Shown here: piece after piece, positions 55,013 through 63,744 of the stretch | Position numbering within the stretch: the first letter of the stretch is position 1 | Layout: every line of letters begins with the position of its first letter | Assembly (NCBI RefSeq): GCF_900111735.1 | Contig: NZ_FOHW01000001.1 | Span: 237,312-301,311, forward strand | DNA length: 64,000 nt | Direction: 5' to 3' | Origin: Pseudomonas graminis | GTDB taxonomy: Bacteria; Pseudomonadota; Gammaproteobacteria; Pseudomonadales; Pseudomonadaceae | Position numbers and translations under genes: made by a program | The notes under the pieces: generated by a model | The model's database searches: none | Seen by the model: only the letters and a program-made list of their open reading frames with translations | What the model was told of the DNA's origin: nothing

Positions 55013-56335
55013 TCAGAGCCCGGGCTGAACGACGAGCGCCTGCGGACGATGGGAGAACATTTGCAGCACCGCACCGCCCACTGCACAACCTGCCATGACG
55101 AAGAAGCACACGGTGTACCCGCCCAGGCTCGTCCAGCCTCCGCCCGCGCTGATCAACATCCCCATCAGCACCGGCGCAACGCCACCGCCGATAAACATCG
55201 CCGTGGTGATGATGCCGTTGGCAGTGGAGGTAGCGGAGGGTTGCGCCGCGTCAGAAGCCACCGCGTAGTAGATTGGCCACACGGCGTTCGCCACCAGGCC
55301 GAACAGCAACTGCACGACGACGATGATCGTGGTGGTGTTGGCAAAGTAGAAAGCCCCCACACTGGCCGCCATCCATAGCCCGCAGATAATGAGCGTGATG
55401 CGCCGACCGATGATGTCCGACAGCGACGGCCAGATCAGTTGCCCGAGAATACCGGTCAGGGCAAACACGACGCTCATGGCGGCCGACTCGGCCAGCGACA
55501 GATGAAGAATGTTGTACAGGTACGCCGGCAGCACGATGTTCACGCCCATGTACACCACTTGCGTCAGCATCGTGTTGCCGGCAGTCAGCGCAATGTTTCG
55601 GTCGCTGATTGTGGCCTTGAACATTTTCCAGGCCTGGCCTTTGATATTGGGCGACGGCGTGCTGTCGGGCGCCGTCATGCCTTTGGCGGCAATGTCGACG
55701 TAGAGCGCCGTGATGCGTTCGGCTGTCGAGTAGCGCGACCAGAAAATCATCAGCGGCAATGCCACCACAAATGCGAAGAAAAACACGTAGCGCCAATTGT
55801 CCTCACCGAACGTGGTAATCACGAAACTGGCAACCAGGCCGCTCAGCAATGCGCCGATCGGGTATCCGGTGTGGTGGGCGCCAAGGGCAAAGCCACGTCG
55901 CTCGACGGGCCACCACTCGGCGGTGTTACTGACGCCCACGGGTTCGCCCCAGCCAGCGCCCAGGTTTACGCCCACCCGCAACGCGATGAACGACGCGAGA
56001 TGGCCGCTGAGAAACTTGAAGCCGGACACAAACGAAATGAAGGTGTAGCCCAGGACCAGGGGCACCTGAAACCGCGCCCGTTTCCAGCCGCCGCCGTAGC
56101 GGTCGCTCCAGACCGAACCGGGAATATCCAGCACCGCAAGGGCCAGCATGACCACCGTCGCGGTCGTGCCCCACTGATCGGCTGACAGATCGAAATGCTT
56201 GGAAATGGTCGGTCCCAGTCGCAAGACGATTTCGCGATCGTAAGCGTTGAGGATCCAGATCAACCAACAGACCAGCAACGACACCCAGGAATAACGATGA
56301 ATCTGGCCTAGCGATGCTTTTTTATTATTGTTCAT
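55013..56335 (-). CDS. MFS transporter
   Basis: A 440-residue, 12-helix MFS protein. VCWLIWILNAYDREIVLRLG, the loop motif GSVWSDRYGGGWKRARFQV and WGEPVGVSNTAEWWPVERRG mark it as a member of the family that includes hexuronate and glucarate carriers. The start has GGAG 6 bp upstream. It lies between the lactonase and the second MFS gene, so the operon has two importers, or one importer and one exporter. Confidence 0.88.
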   Translation of the reverse strand: MNNNKKASLGQIHRYSWVSLLVCWLIWILNAYDREIVLRLGPTISKHFDLSADQWGTTATVVMLALAVLDIPGSVWSDRYGGGWKRARFQVPLVLGYTFISFVSGFKFLSGHLASFIALRVGVNLGAGWGEPVGVSNTAEWWPVERRGFALGAHHTGYPIGALLSGLVASFVITTFGEDNWRYVFFFAFVVALPLMIFWSRYSTAERITALYVDIAAKGMTAPDSTPSPNIKGQAWKMFKATISDRNIALTAGNTMLTQVVYMGVNIVLPAYLYNILHLSLAESAAMSVVFALTGILGQLIWPSLSDIIGRRITLIICGLWMAASVGAFYFANTTTIIVVVQLLFGLVANAVWPIYYAVASDAAQPSATSTANGIITTAMFIGGGVAPVLMGMLISAGGGWTSLGGYTVCFFVMAGCAVGGAVLQMFSHRPQALVVQPGL

Positions 56336-56415
56336 GGGTTTCTCCAGGCGTGACGCACACGCCTTCACGAGAGGATTCAATCGTCCGTGACCGTCAGTTC
56401 CGGCTAATCAATGGA

Positions 56416-57294
56416 TCAGGAAGCGAAGCGCCGCTCGGCAATACCTTTCACGCCCAGCCCGGTAACGGCAAAGAGCGCACCGCGCTGCTGGCCGTCAGAG
56501 GGGAAACGCGGGAGTGGCGGTTTTGCCATCGACGACACAAACAGGGTGTCAAGATTCGGCCCGCCGAACGCCACGCTGGTGACCTTCTTTACAGGCATAT
56601 CGATCACCCGATCGACCTGCCCGTCTGGTGTGTAGCGCACGATTTTTCCGGCGTACACGAGTGCCTGCCAGAGGCAGCCTTCGGCATCCACGGTACAGCC
56701 ATCGGCCGCGCCACCCCCTGACGTGTCGACCCTGGCAAAGGTCCGTCGGTGGCTTGCCGCGCCTGTTTTGGTGTCGTAGTCGTAGGCCCAGATGTCCCCG
56801 GACCAGGTATCGGCGAAATACAACGTCTCCCCGTCAGGACTCCAGCACGGCCCGTTGGAGCAGATGATGCCCTCGTCCAGTGTGTGCAGGCTCAGGTCTG
56901 GATCGAGGCGATACAGCTTTGCGCTGGCCTGCTCTTCCCGAGTGTCCATTGAGCCGAAAACAAACCGCCCCTGACGGTCGACCTTGCCGTCGTTGAGCCG
57001 GTTATCTGGCAGCCCTGGTTCGGGATCAATGATTAACCCGAGTTCACCGGTTGCGAGATCCAGCGTGTGCAGTCCGCTCTGCAAGGCCACAATCGCCGCG
57101 TCTCCGTTTCGGCGCAGTGCCATGGAGCCGATTTTCTCGCCCACGTCCCAGGCGCGGAGCTCGCGTCCATCCTCGGTGCACCGCAGGACTCGCCCGTCGA
57201 AGCTGTCGATCCAGTACAGGCGCTGGTGCTCAACGTCCCACACCGGGCCTTCGCCCAGCGTGGTTTTCACATCAGCGACGATTTCGATACGCAT
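56416..57294 (-). CDS. SMP-30/gluconolactonase-family lactonase
   Basis: Beta-propeller lactonase of 292 residues that opens sugar lactones with a divalent metal. Family motifs: LGEGPVWDVEHQRLYWIDSF (metal-ligand Glu), LNDGKVDRQGRFVFGSMD (Asn/Asp), NGPCWSPDGETLYFADTWSG and GCTVDAEGCLWQA. The start is the Met of MRIEIVADVK, not the upstream in-frame Met. Its neighbours (SDR and DUF849/BKACE genes) imply that an oxidised sugar lactone is formed and hydrolysed here. Confidence 0.92.
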   Translation of the reverse strand: MRIEIVADVKTTLGEGPVWDVEHQRLYWIDSFDGRVLRCTEDGRELRAWDVGEKIGSMALRRNGDAAIVALQSGLHTLDLATGELGLIIDPEPGLPDNRLNDGKVDRQGRFVFGSMDTREEQASAKLYRLDPDLSLHTLDEGIICSNGPCWSPDGETLYFADTWSGDIWAYDYDTKTGAASHRRTFARVDTSGGGAADGCTVDAEGCLWQALVYAGKIVRYTPDGQVDRVIDMPVKKVTSVAFGGPNLDTLFVSSMAKPPLPRFPSDGQQRGALFAVTGLGVKGIAERRFAS

Positions 57295-57384
57295 GGATTC
57301 ACCCCTGTCTTGTTTTTCATGGGAGATGACTGCGTTGTGCACCGGCGCAGACGGCCTGTGTTCACTGGCAGTGGCTGGCCGCAT

Positions 57385-58317
57385 TCAGAAATTGACTTCG
57401 TTCTTACCCTTCAGGCTGAGCATTTCCCGGGCTTCATCCGGCGTGGCCACACGGCCTCCGAGGGCCTCGATCACAGTGCGTATCCTTTTGACCTGATCGG
57501 CATTGGAGGCCGCCAGCTTGCCCGGCCCGTCCCAGAGTGAGTCCTCCAGGCCCACGCGAACATTGCTGCCCATCGCCAGTCCCATCGTGCCCAGCGGAAT
57601 CTGATTGCGTCCTGCACCCAGAATCGACCACTCGTAGGCATCGCCGAACAACCTGTCGGCGGTGCGGCGCATATGGGCCAGGTCTTCCGGGTGACCACCG
57701 ATACCGCCGCGCAAACCAAATACGGACTGAATGAAAATCGGCGCTTTAAGCAGACCCCGCTGCAGGAAGTGGGCGGCGGTGTACAGATGGCCGATGTCGT
57801 AGCACTCGATCTCGAACCGCGTCCGGTTTTCAGCGCATACGTTGAGGATGTGGGCAATGTCCCGGAAGGTGTTGCGGAAGATTCGGTCATCGCTTTCGGC
57901 GAGATACGGGCGCTCCCAGTCGTGTTTGAATTCGGTGAACCGGTCGAGCATTTCGTACAGCCCGAAGTTCATCGAGCCCATGTTCAGAGACGCCAGCTCA
58001 GGCTGCAGCTGCGCCACCGGTTGCAGCCGTTCCTCAACGCCCATCGTTGGTGCGCCGCCCGTGGTGATGTTGATGACCACATCACTGCTGGCCTTGACCT
58101 GCGGCAGGAACTGGCGGAACAGGTCGACATCCTGGCTGGGCCGACCATCGACAGGGTCACGGGCATGCAAGTGGACGATAGCGGCGCCTGCCTGGGCCGC
58201 GCCGATGGCGGCTTCAGCAATTTCCTGGGGTGTGACCGGCAAGTACGGCGACATCGATGGCGTGTGAATGGCGCCGGTGACCGCACAGGTGATGATGACG
58301 GGACGTTTTTCGGACAT
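57385..58317 (-). CDS. BKACE (DUF849) beta-keto acid cleavage enzyme
   Basis: Cleaves a beta-keto acid with acetyl-CoA to give acetoacetate and a new CoA ester, using zinc. The 310-residue TIM-barrel protein shows IITCAVTGAIHTPSMSPYLP at the N-terminus, zinc ligands in VHLHARDPVDGRPS, and the conserved SNVRVGLEDSLW near the C-terminus. Substrates in this family range from dehydrocarnitine to 3-keto-5-aminohexanoate. In this operon a keto sugar acid is the more likely substrate, which would be unusual for the family. Confidence 0.9.
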   Translation of the reverse strand: MSEKRPVIITCAVTGAIHTPSMSPYLPVTPQEIAEAAIGAAQAGAAIVHLHARDPVDGRPSQDVDLFRQFLPQVKASSDVVINITTGGAPTMGVEERLQPVAQLQPELASLNMGSMNFGLYEMLDRFTEFKHDWERPYLAESDDRIFRNTFRDIAHILNVCAENRTRFEIECYDIGHLYTAAHFLQRGLLKAPIFIQSVFGLRGGIGGHPEDLAHMRRTADRLFGDAYEWSILGAGRNQIPLGTMGLAMGSNVRVGLEDSLWDGPGKLAASNADQVKRIRTVIEALGGRVATPDEAREMLSLKGKNEVNF

Positions 58318-58411
58318 GAGTGTTCTCCGTTCTTGTTCTTGGCGAGAATCTTCGGGTCAAATCCGGCTCGGCGATTGGCTCCGGCCGCTGGGTGCGCGCG
58401 ACGTACGACGC

Positions 58412-59200
58412 TTACAGGTACTCGACGTTGCCATCCACGCTGATGGCCTGCCCGGTGATGTTGCGCGCGGCTGGCGAACACAGAAAGAGCGCCATGGCAG
58501 CGACATCTTCGGCAGTGACCATGCGCTTGAGGGAGATCTTCTTCAGGTATTCCTCACGCATCTCGGATTCCGGCACGTTCATCTGCTCGGCGCGGGCGCG
58601 GATCACTCCATCCATGCGCGGGCCCTCGACGATTCCGGGCAACAGGGCGTTGACACGGATGTCGCTTTCGCCAAGCTCCGAGGCCAGCGACTTCATCAGC
58701 CCGACAATTGCCCATTTGGTCGCGGCGTAGGGTGTGCGCCAGGCGTAACCCAGACGGCCAGCCACCGAGGCGATGTGGATCAGGTGTCCGTTGGGCGAGT
58801 CCTTCAGCAGCGGTACCGCATGGTGCGCGAAGCGATACTGGGCAGTCAGGTTGATGTCGATCGTCCGCTGCCAGTCCTCGTCGGTGACGGCGTCGATACC
58901 CGCCGTTGGCCCGGCGATTCCCGCGTTATTGACCAGCACATCAAGGCCCCCGAACTGCTCGCGCTGCACCTTGAACACAGCTTCGATCTGCGCGGGATCA
59001 CTGACATCGGCACGGGTGGCCACGCTGCCCGGGTAGCGGTCACGAAATGCCGCCAGCGCAGGCTCGCTCACATCGCAGACATGCACCTGGGCGCCCGCCT
59101 CGAGGTAGGCCGCAGCGAGGACCTCACCTATACCGGCGGCCCCTCCCGAGATGAGCACGCGTAAACCGCTGTAGGGGATCAAACGATCGAGAACGCTCAT
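58412..59200 (-). CDS. SDR-family oxidoreductase of the BKACE operon
   Basis: NAD(P)-dependent short-chain dehydrogenase of 262 residues. Motifs: ISGGAAGIGEVLAAAYLEAG, NNAGIAGPTAG, catalytic Ser in IASVAGRLGY and Tyr-x3-Lys in PYAATKWAIVG. Its start overlaps the GntR stop by 4 bp, placing it first among the catabolic genes. It probably oxidises the sugar or a hydroxy acid that the BKACE enzyme later cleaves. Confidence 0.9.
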   Translation of the reverse strand: MSVLDRLIPYSGLRVLISGGAAGIGEVLAAAYLEAGAQVHVCDVSEPALAAFRDRYPGSVATRADVSDPAQIEAVFKVQREQFGGLDVLVNNAGIAGPTAGIDAVTDEDWQRTIDINLTAQYRFAHHAVPLLKDSPNGHLIHIASVAGRLGYAWRTPYAATKWAIVGLMKSLASELGESDIRVNALLPGIVEGPRMDGVIRARAEQMNVPESEMREEYLKKISLKRMVTAEDVAAMALFLCSPAARNITGQAISVDGNVEYL

Positions 59201-59919
59201 GCTTTCTTCACTCCTGATGACGTCGACCGGGAACGGCCGCTGTTGACGAGCAAGCGGATCAACGAATCGGCGGCCTGCATGATGTCGTCGGTGACCGCAG
59301 CCCGCGCGGCGGCGCCATCCCGGGCGGTCAACGCGGCAACGATGCGGTCATGGGCTTCCATCGAGCGCTGAAGGTGCCCTTTATCAGGCGCGACCAAAGC
59401 AAAACAGGGGCCCATGTGCAGCCAGAAGTTCTCAACGGCTGCGACGGTAAGCCCGGCCTGAGCGACGGCATAAATGCGGCGATGGAAGGCGAAGTTGGTC
59501 CAGAGATAGCGGGACACATCGACGGTGTCGGCGGCCTGCTGCATTTGTTGGCAGAGGTCATTGATGTCAACCAGATCAGCGTCCTGAATCAGCGCCACTG
59601 CCTTCTCCGCCAGCAAACCCTCAAGGGCGACGCGTGCATCACGAATCTCGCGAAGCCGCGTGGGCGTCATGACCGGAACGCGCAGTCGAGCGGTTTCGGT
59701 GACTTCAAATGCGTTTTCAGCGCTGAGCCGATGCAGCGCCTCGCGCACTGGCATGGGGCTGGAACCCAGCGCCTCGGCGAGGCCACGGATGGTCAGCTTC
59801 TGGCCTGGCTGGAAGCGACCACTCATCAACGCTTCGCGAATCTGGCGGTAGACCTGATCCTGCAAGGTGTCACGAGATACGTGACGGAGAGTCGGCAACG
59901 GGATAGGACGGTCAGTCAT
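59197..59919 (-). CDS. GntR/FadR-family regulator
   Basis: A 240-residue regulator with an N-terminal winged helix (LQDQVYRQIREALMSGRFQP, then LTIRGLAEALGSSPMPVREA) and an all-helical FCD effector domain to the C-terminus. The start is the Met of MTDRPIPLPT. It heads the operon with the SDR, BKACE, lactonase and two transporters. A TGTGATCACA palindrome lies about 37 bp upstream of its start and is probably its operator. Confidence 0.9.
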   Translation of the reverse strand: MTDRPIPLPTLRHVSRDTLQDQVYRQIREALMSGRFQPGQKLTIRGLAEALGSSPMPVREALHRLSAENAFEVTETARLRVPVMTPTRLREIRDARVALEGLLAEKAVALIQDADLVDINDLCQQMQQAADTVDVSRYLWTNFAFHRRIYAVAQAGLTVAAVENFWLHMGPCFALVAPDKGHLQRSMEAHDRIVAALTARDGAAARAAVTDDIMQAADSLIRLLVNSGRSRSTSSGVKKA

Positions 59920-59955
59920 GGGGTGAAGCCTGAAGTTGTTTTTGTAGCGCAAATA

Positions 59956-59965
59956 TGTGATCACA
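59956..59965. promoter_or_regulatory. GntR-type operator
   Basis: The perfect dyad TGTGATCACA lies in an A/T-rich stretch ahead of the GntR gene, with a partial copy (CGATCACA) 26 bp to the right. Size and placement fit autorepression by an FCD-type GntR protein. Confidence 0.6.
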
Positions 59966-60206
59966 AATATCAGATGTCAAATTGTTTCTGCGATCACACG
60001 ATGAGCCGCTCGTTGCACGCACTTCCGGCATCAACCGACCTTGATGACCGCCTTGCCAAGCGGCCGCGCGCCATTGCGTGAACACTTCCCGGCCCTGCAT
60101 CCCAAGTGGTTCATGGCTGACTGAGACAACCGACATACCGGGATCCGCCGGTTCGGGCCTGGACCTGCGATGAGGTCAGCGCGGTAACGATGCCGGGGAA
60201 GAACGG

Positions 60207-61136
60207 CTAGGACGCCTTCGACGTGTTCAAGTGGAACCGCGTCGCCGCCGTCCCTCTTCGGTAGTCCGACGGCGTCTGGTTCATCTCGTAACGGAAGTGT
60301 CGATTGAAGTTCGACAGGTTGATGTAGCCCACTTCAAAACAGACATCGGCGATGGACATCTGCGTCTGCAGCAACAGCCGGCAGGCTTTCTGAATGCGCA
60401 GCTTGCGCATCAGGTCGATGAAACCGTGGCCTGTGGCGCGCTTGAAGAACCGTGAAAACCCGGGTTCGCTCATGTGCAGCCGCTCGGCGATCACCGACAG
60501 CCTGATATCACCCGTGAGCTCACGTTGCAGATAATCGAACGCGCGGTGAACGCGCTCGGCGCTTCTGGCATCCAGTGCCGGCGCGTAACACGAACTCGCC
60601 AGGGTGCGAGCTTCACGGGCGGGCGCCGTGCTTAGGGTGTTGAGCAGTTCAAGAAACAGCAGCAGGCGTGGCAATCCCTGCGCCATGCCGATGCGTTCAA
60701 GCAGCTCCGCCGCCTGCACGGCGGTCTCTCCGGTAAATTCCAGCCCGCGGCGGGCACGGTCAAACAACCCCTGCAATTCACCCAGTTCAGGCAGCGTCTC
60801 GCGCAGCGCCAGCAACGTAGCGCCGTCGAATTGAAGCACAACGTCACGGCCTTGCAGGTGCTCCCCCGGCGTCAGATCGCCCATCCAGTCATGGGGTAAA
60901 TCAGGGCCGATCAACGCGACATGGCCAGGGCCGAAGGCGCCGATGTAATCGCCCGCGACCAGTTTGCCGCTGCCTTTGCGGATCAGATGAATCTCGTATT
61001 CGGGATGATGGTTCCAGCGCGCGAGCGCATAGGGATAGTCGTGCTCGTACCAGCGAAAACTCTGCTGGGGCGCCGGCAGGATGATTTCCAGCTCGGCAGG
61101 CAACTGCTCGAATAAGGCGGTTCGGCTTGCAGGCAT
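60207..61136 (-). CDS. AraC-family regulator
   Basis: A 309-residue regulator. Residues about 15-150 form a cupin-type sensing domain (YPYALARWNHHPEYEIHLIR, KLVAGDYIGAFGPGHVALIG). The C-terminus has two HTH units (LSVIAERLHMSEPGFSRFFK, and IADVCFEVGYINLSNFNRHF). The start is the Met of MPASRTALFE, 8 bp after AAGGG. It is divergent from a polyol-type binding protein gene and resembles MtlR/polyol regulators of pseudomonads in arrangement. Confidence 0.9.
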   Translation of the reverse strand: MPASRTALFEQLPAELEIILPAPQQSFRWYEHDYPYALARWNHHPEYEIHLIRKGSGKLVAGDYIGAFGPGHVALIGPDLPHDWMGDLTPGEHLQGRDVVLQFDGATLLALRETLPELGELQGLFDRARRGLEFTGETAVQAAELLERIGMAQGLPRLLLFLELLNTLSTAPAREARTLASSCYAPALDARSAERVHRAFDYLQRELTGDIRLSVIAERLHMSEPGFSRFFKRATGHGFIDLMRKLRIQKACRLLLQTQMSIADVCFEVGYINLSNFNRHFRYEMNQTPSDYRRGTAATRFHLNTSKAS

Positions 61137-61429
61137 GGTCTGGCCCTTTTTTGTCATTGTTGGCGCATGCATCACCCCACCATACGCGCAGTGCATTCCC
61201 CTGCTCCACCTCGCCTGTCACTGCGGGCTGATACTTTTTTAGCCGGCTCCACGCCAGGTCTGCACGGTTAAAAAAGCATCAGTGGCACGTCCTCGGTGTG
61301 TTTGTTTGCAGGGCGTGCAAGCTGCTGTAATCGACACGCTACTGCCCCGAAGTGTTACTTCAGATCGCCCGGCAGTGCTCAAAAACAACAATAACGATTC
61401 CGCGCCACCGGCGTGGAGTGGAGATCACC
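61137..61429. promoter_or_regulatory. Divergent control region with a 14-bp inverted repeat
   Basis: CTGATACTTTTTTA at 61228-61241 is matched by TAAAAAAGCATCAG at 61269-61282, inverted with one mismatch; starts are 41 bp apart, four helical turns. The repeat lies between the AraC gene and the binding protein gene and is a good candidate for AraC-family operator half-sites. Alternatively it could fold as a hairpin in RNA. Confidence 0.5.
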
Positions 61430-62743
61430 ATGAAGATCACGCATCACGCGCTGCTGCTGTCTGCCGGTCTGTCCCTGGTTGGCATCAGTCACGCCGCCGA
61501 GACGATCACCATCGCCACCGTCAATAACAACGACATGATCCGCATGCAGCGGCTCTCCAAGGTATTCGAAGAGCAGCATCCGGACATCAAGCTCAACTGG
61601 GTGGTGCTCGAAGAAAACGTTCTGCGCCAGCGACTGACCACCGACATCGCGACCCAGGGCGGCCAGTTCGATGTATTGACCATCGGCACCTACGAGACGC
61701 CGTTATGGGGGGCAAAAGGCTGGCTCGAACCGATGAAGGACCTGCCCGCCAGCTACGACCTCGACGACATCATTCCTTCCGTGCGCCAGGGCCTGTCGGT
61801 CAACGACACCCTGTATGCCTTGCCTTTCTATGGCGAGAGCACGGTGACCTACTACCGCACCGACCTGTTCAAGCAAGCCGGGCTGAGCATGCCCGAGCAC
61901 CCAACCTGGACCCAGCTCGGCGAGTTTGCCGCCAAACTGCATCACCCGGACCAGGGCCAGTACGGCATGTGCCTGCGGGGCAAAGCCGGCTGGGGCGAGA
62001 ACATGGCCTTGCTGACCACCATGGCCAACGCCTTTGGCGCCCGCTGGTTTGACGAACAGTGGCAACCCGAGTTGACCAGCCCCGAGTGGAAAGCCGCCGC
62101 CAACTTCTACGTCAACACCCTCAAAAACTACGGGCCACCCGGCGTCTCCAGTAACGGCTTCAATGAAACCCTGGCGCTGTTCAACAGCGGCAAATGCGCG
62201 ATCTGGGTCGATGCCAGCGTGGCAGGCTCGTTCACCACCGACAAGGAACAGAGCCGGGTCGTGGACAGCGTGGGTTTCGCCCCGGCACCGGTTGAAGTGA
62301 CCGACAAAGGGTCGTCCTGGCTGTACGCCTGGTCCCTGGCGATCCCGGCGACCTCCAAACACAAAGACGCCGCCAAGGCCTTCACCACGTGGGCCACCTC
62401 CAAAGAATACATCCAGCTGGTCGCGCAGAAGGATGGCATCACCAACGTGCCGCCTGGCACCCGCACTTCCACCTACAGCGACGCCTATCTCAAGGCTGCG
62501 CCGTTCGCCAAAGTGACTTTGGAGATGATGAAGCACGCCGATCCGGCGCATCCTTCGGCCAAGCCGGTGCCCTATGTCGGCATCCAGTACGTGACCATCC
62601 CGGAATTTCAGGCCATCGGCACGTCCGTCGGCAAGCTCCTCTCGGCCGCGCTCACCGGCCAGACCTCCGTCGATCAAGCCCTCGCGGCCGCGCAGTCGAC
62701 GACCGAGCGGGAAATGAAGCGCGCCGGTTACCCGAAGCAATAA
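61430..62743 (+). CDS. ABC transporter substrate-binding protein, polyol type (MtlE/SmoE-like)
   Basis: Periplasmic binding protein of family 1, 437 residues, with a signal peptide (about 1-23, ending GISHAAET). LNWVVLEENVLRQRLTTDIA, then GGQFDVLTIGTYETPLWGAK, is characteristic of mannitol/sorbitol binding proteins. The start has GGAG upstream; an earlier in-frame start adds 26 residues before the signal. The next gene is a dehydrogenase; the usual permease and ATPase genes are not here, so it must use components encoded elsewhere. Confidence 0.9.
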   Translation: MKITHHALLLSAGLSLVGISHAAETITIATVNNNDMIRMQRLSKVFEEQHPDIKLNWVVLEENVLRQRLTTDIATQGGQFDVLTIGTYETPLWGAKGWLEPMKDLPASYDLDDIIPSVRQGLSVNDTLYALPFYGESTVTYYRTDLFKQAGLSMPEHPTWTQLGEFAAKLHHPDQGQYGMCLRGKAGWGENMALLTTMANAFGARWFDEQWQPELTSPEWKAAANFYVNTLKNYGPPGVSSNGFNETLALFNSGKCAIWVDASVAGSFTTDKEQSRVVDSVGFAPAPVEVTDKGSSWLYAWSLAIPATSKHKDAAKAFTTWATSKEYIQLVAQKDGITNVPPGTRTSTYSDAYLKAAPFAKVTLEMMKHADPAHPSAKPVPYVGIQYVTIPEFQAIGTSVGKLLSAALTGQTSVDQALAAAQSTTEREMKRAGYPKQ

Positions 62744-62798
62744 ACGCCCTGCCGGCAGGCCTCTGCCGCCTCTCTCTGCATGACGGATGACTCTTTCA

Positions 62799-63572
62799 AT
62801 GAAACGACTCGAAGGTAAAAGCGCACTGATCACAGGCTCGGCCCGGGGCATCGGACGGGCCTATGCCGAAGCCTACATTCGCGAAGGCGCGACGGTGGCC
62901 ATCGCCGACATCAACCTGGAGCGCGCGACCCAAACGGCCAGCGAACTGGGCGCCAGTGCCTACGCGGTAAGGATGGATGTGACCGATCAATCGTCCATCG
63001 ACGCCGCCATTGCGGCGGTCGTCACCACCACCGGCAAGCTGGATATCCTGATCAACAACGCCGCGTTGTTTGATCTGGCGCCCATCACCGAGATCACTCG
63101 CGAGAGTTACGAGCGGCTGTTCTCCATCAATGTGGCCGGCACGTTGTTCACCCTTCAGGCGGCAGCGAAACAGATGATCGCCCAGGGTCATGGCGGCAAG
63201 ATCATCAACATGGCGAGCCAGGCCGGGCGCCGCGGCGAGGCACTGGTGGGCGTCTACTGCGCGACCAAGGCCGCCGTCATCAGCCTGACCCAATCCGCCG
63301 GACTGAACCTGATCAAGCACCGGATCAACGTCAATGCGATCGCTCCGGGCGTCGTTGACGGCGAGCACTGGGATGGCGTGGACGCGCTGTTCGCCAGACA
63401 CGAGGGCCGGCCGCTGGGCGAGAAGAAACGCCTCGTCGGCGAGGAAGTGCCCTTCGGCCGCATGGGCACCGCCGAAGACCTGACCGGCATGGCCATCTTT
63501 CTCGCGTCCACCGAGAGCGATTACGTCGTCGCCCAGACCTACAACGTTGACGGCGGCAACTGGATGAGTTGA
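62799..63572 (+). CDS. SDR polyol dehydrogenase (sorbitol/L-iditol type)
   Basis: A 257-residue short-chain dehydrogenase. Motifs: LITGSARGIGRAYAEAYIRE, NNAALFDLAPI, catalytic Ser in NMASQAGRRG and Tyr-x3-Lys in VYCATKAAV, plus VDGEHWDGVDALFARHEGRP and KKRLVGEEVPFGRMG. This pattern fits the SmoS/L-iditol 2-dehydrogenase group that oxidises D-sorbitol to fructose. It follows the binding protein by about 55 bp, supporting a polyol role. The start could be 12 bp earlier. Confidence 0.85.
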   Translation: MKRLEGKSALITGSARGIGRAYAEAYIREGATVAIADINLERATQTASELGASAYAVRMDVTDQSSIDAAIAAVVTTTGKLDILINNAALFDLAPITEITRESYERLFSINVAGTLFTLQAAAKQMIAQGHGGKIINMASQAGRRGEALVGVYCATKAAVISLTQSAGLNLIKHRINVNAIAPGVVDGEHWDGVDALFARHEGRPLGEKKRLVGEEVPFGRMGTAEDLTGMAIFLASTESDYVVAQTYNVDGGNWMS

Positions 63573-63744
63573 GACCGAGGCGTGACCTGCAGGACATCGG
63601 TGCGTTGTTTTTGTAACGGCCTTACGCGACGCAGTGGAATCGAAGGTGCCGAAACGGGCCTCTTCCCGGTTGAAGCCGATCCCACTGACTGATCGCGTAC
63701 ATCCAGTTATGATTCACCGATCAACGAACAGGGATGCAGGTCAC

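Noticed and set aside
57385..59200. Carnitine degradation genes
   Set aside because: BKACE plus a dehydrogenase is suggestive, but there is no carnitine dehydrogenase of the 3-hydroxyacyl type and no thioesterase, while a sugar lactonase is present.
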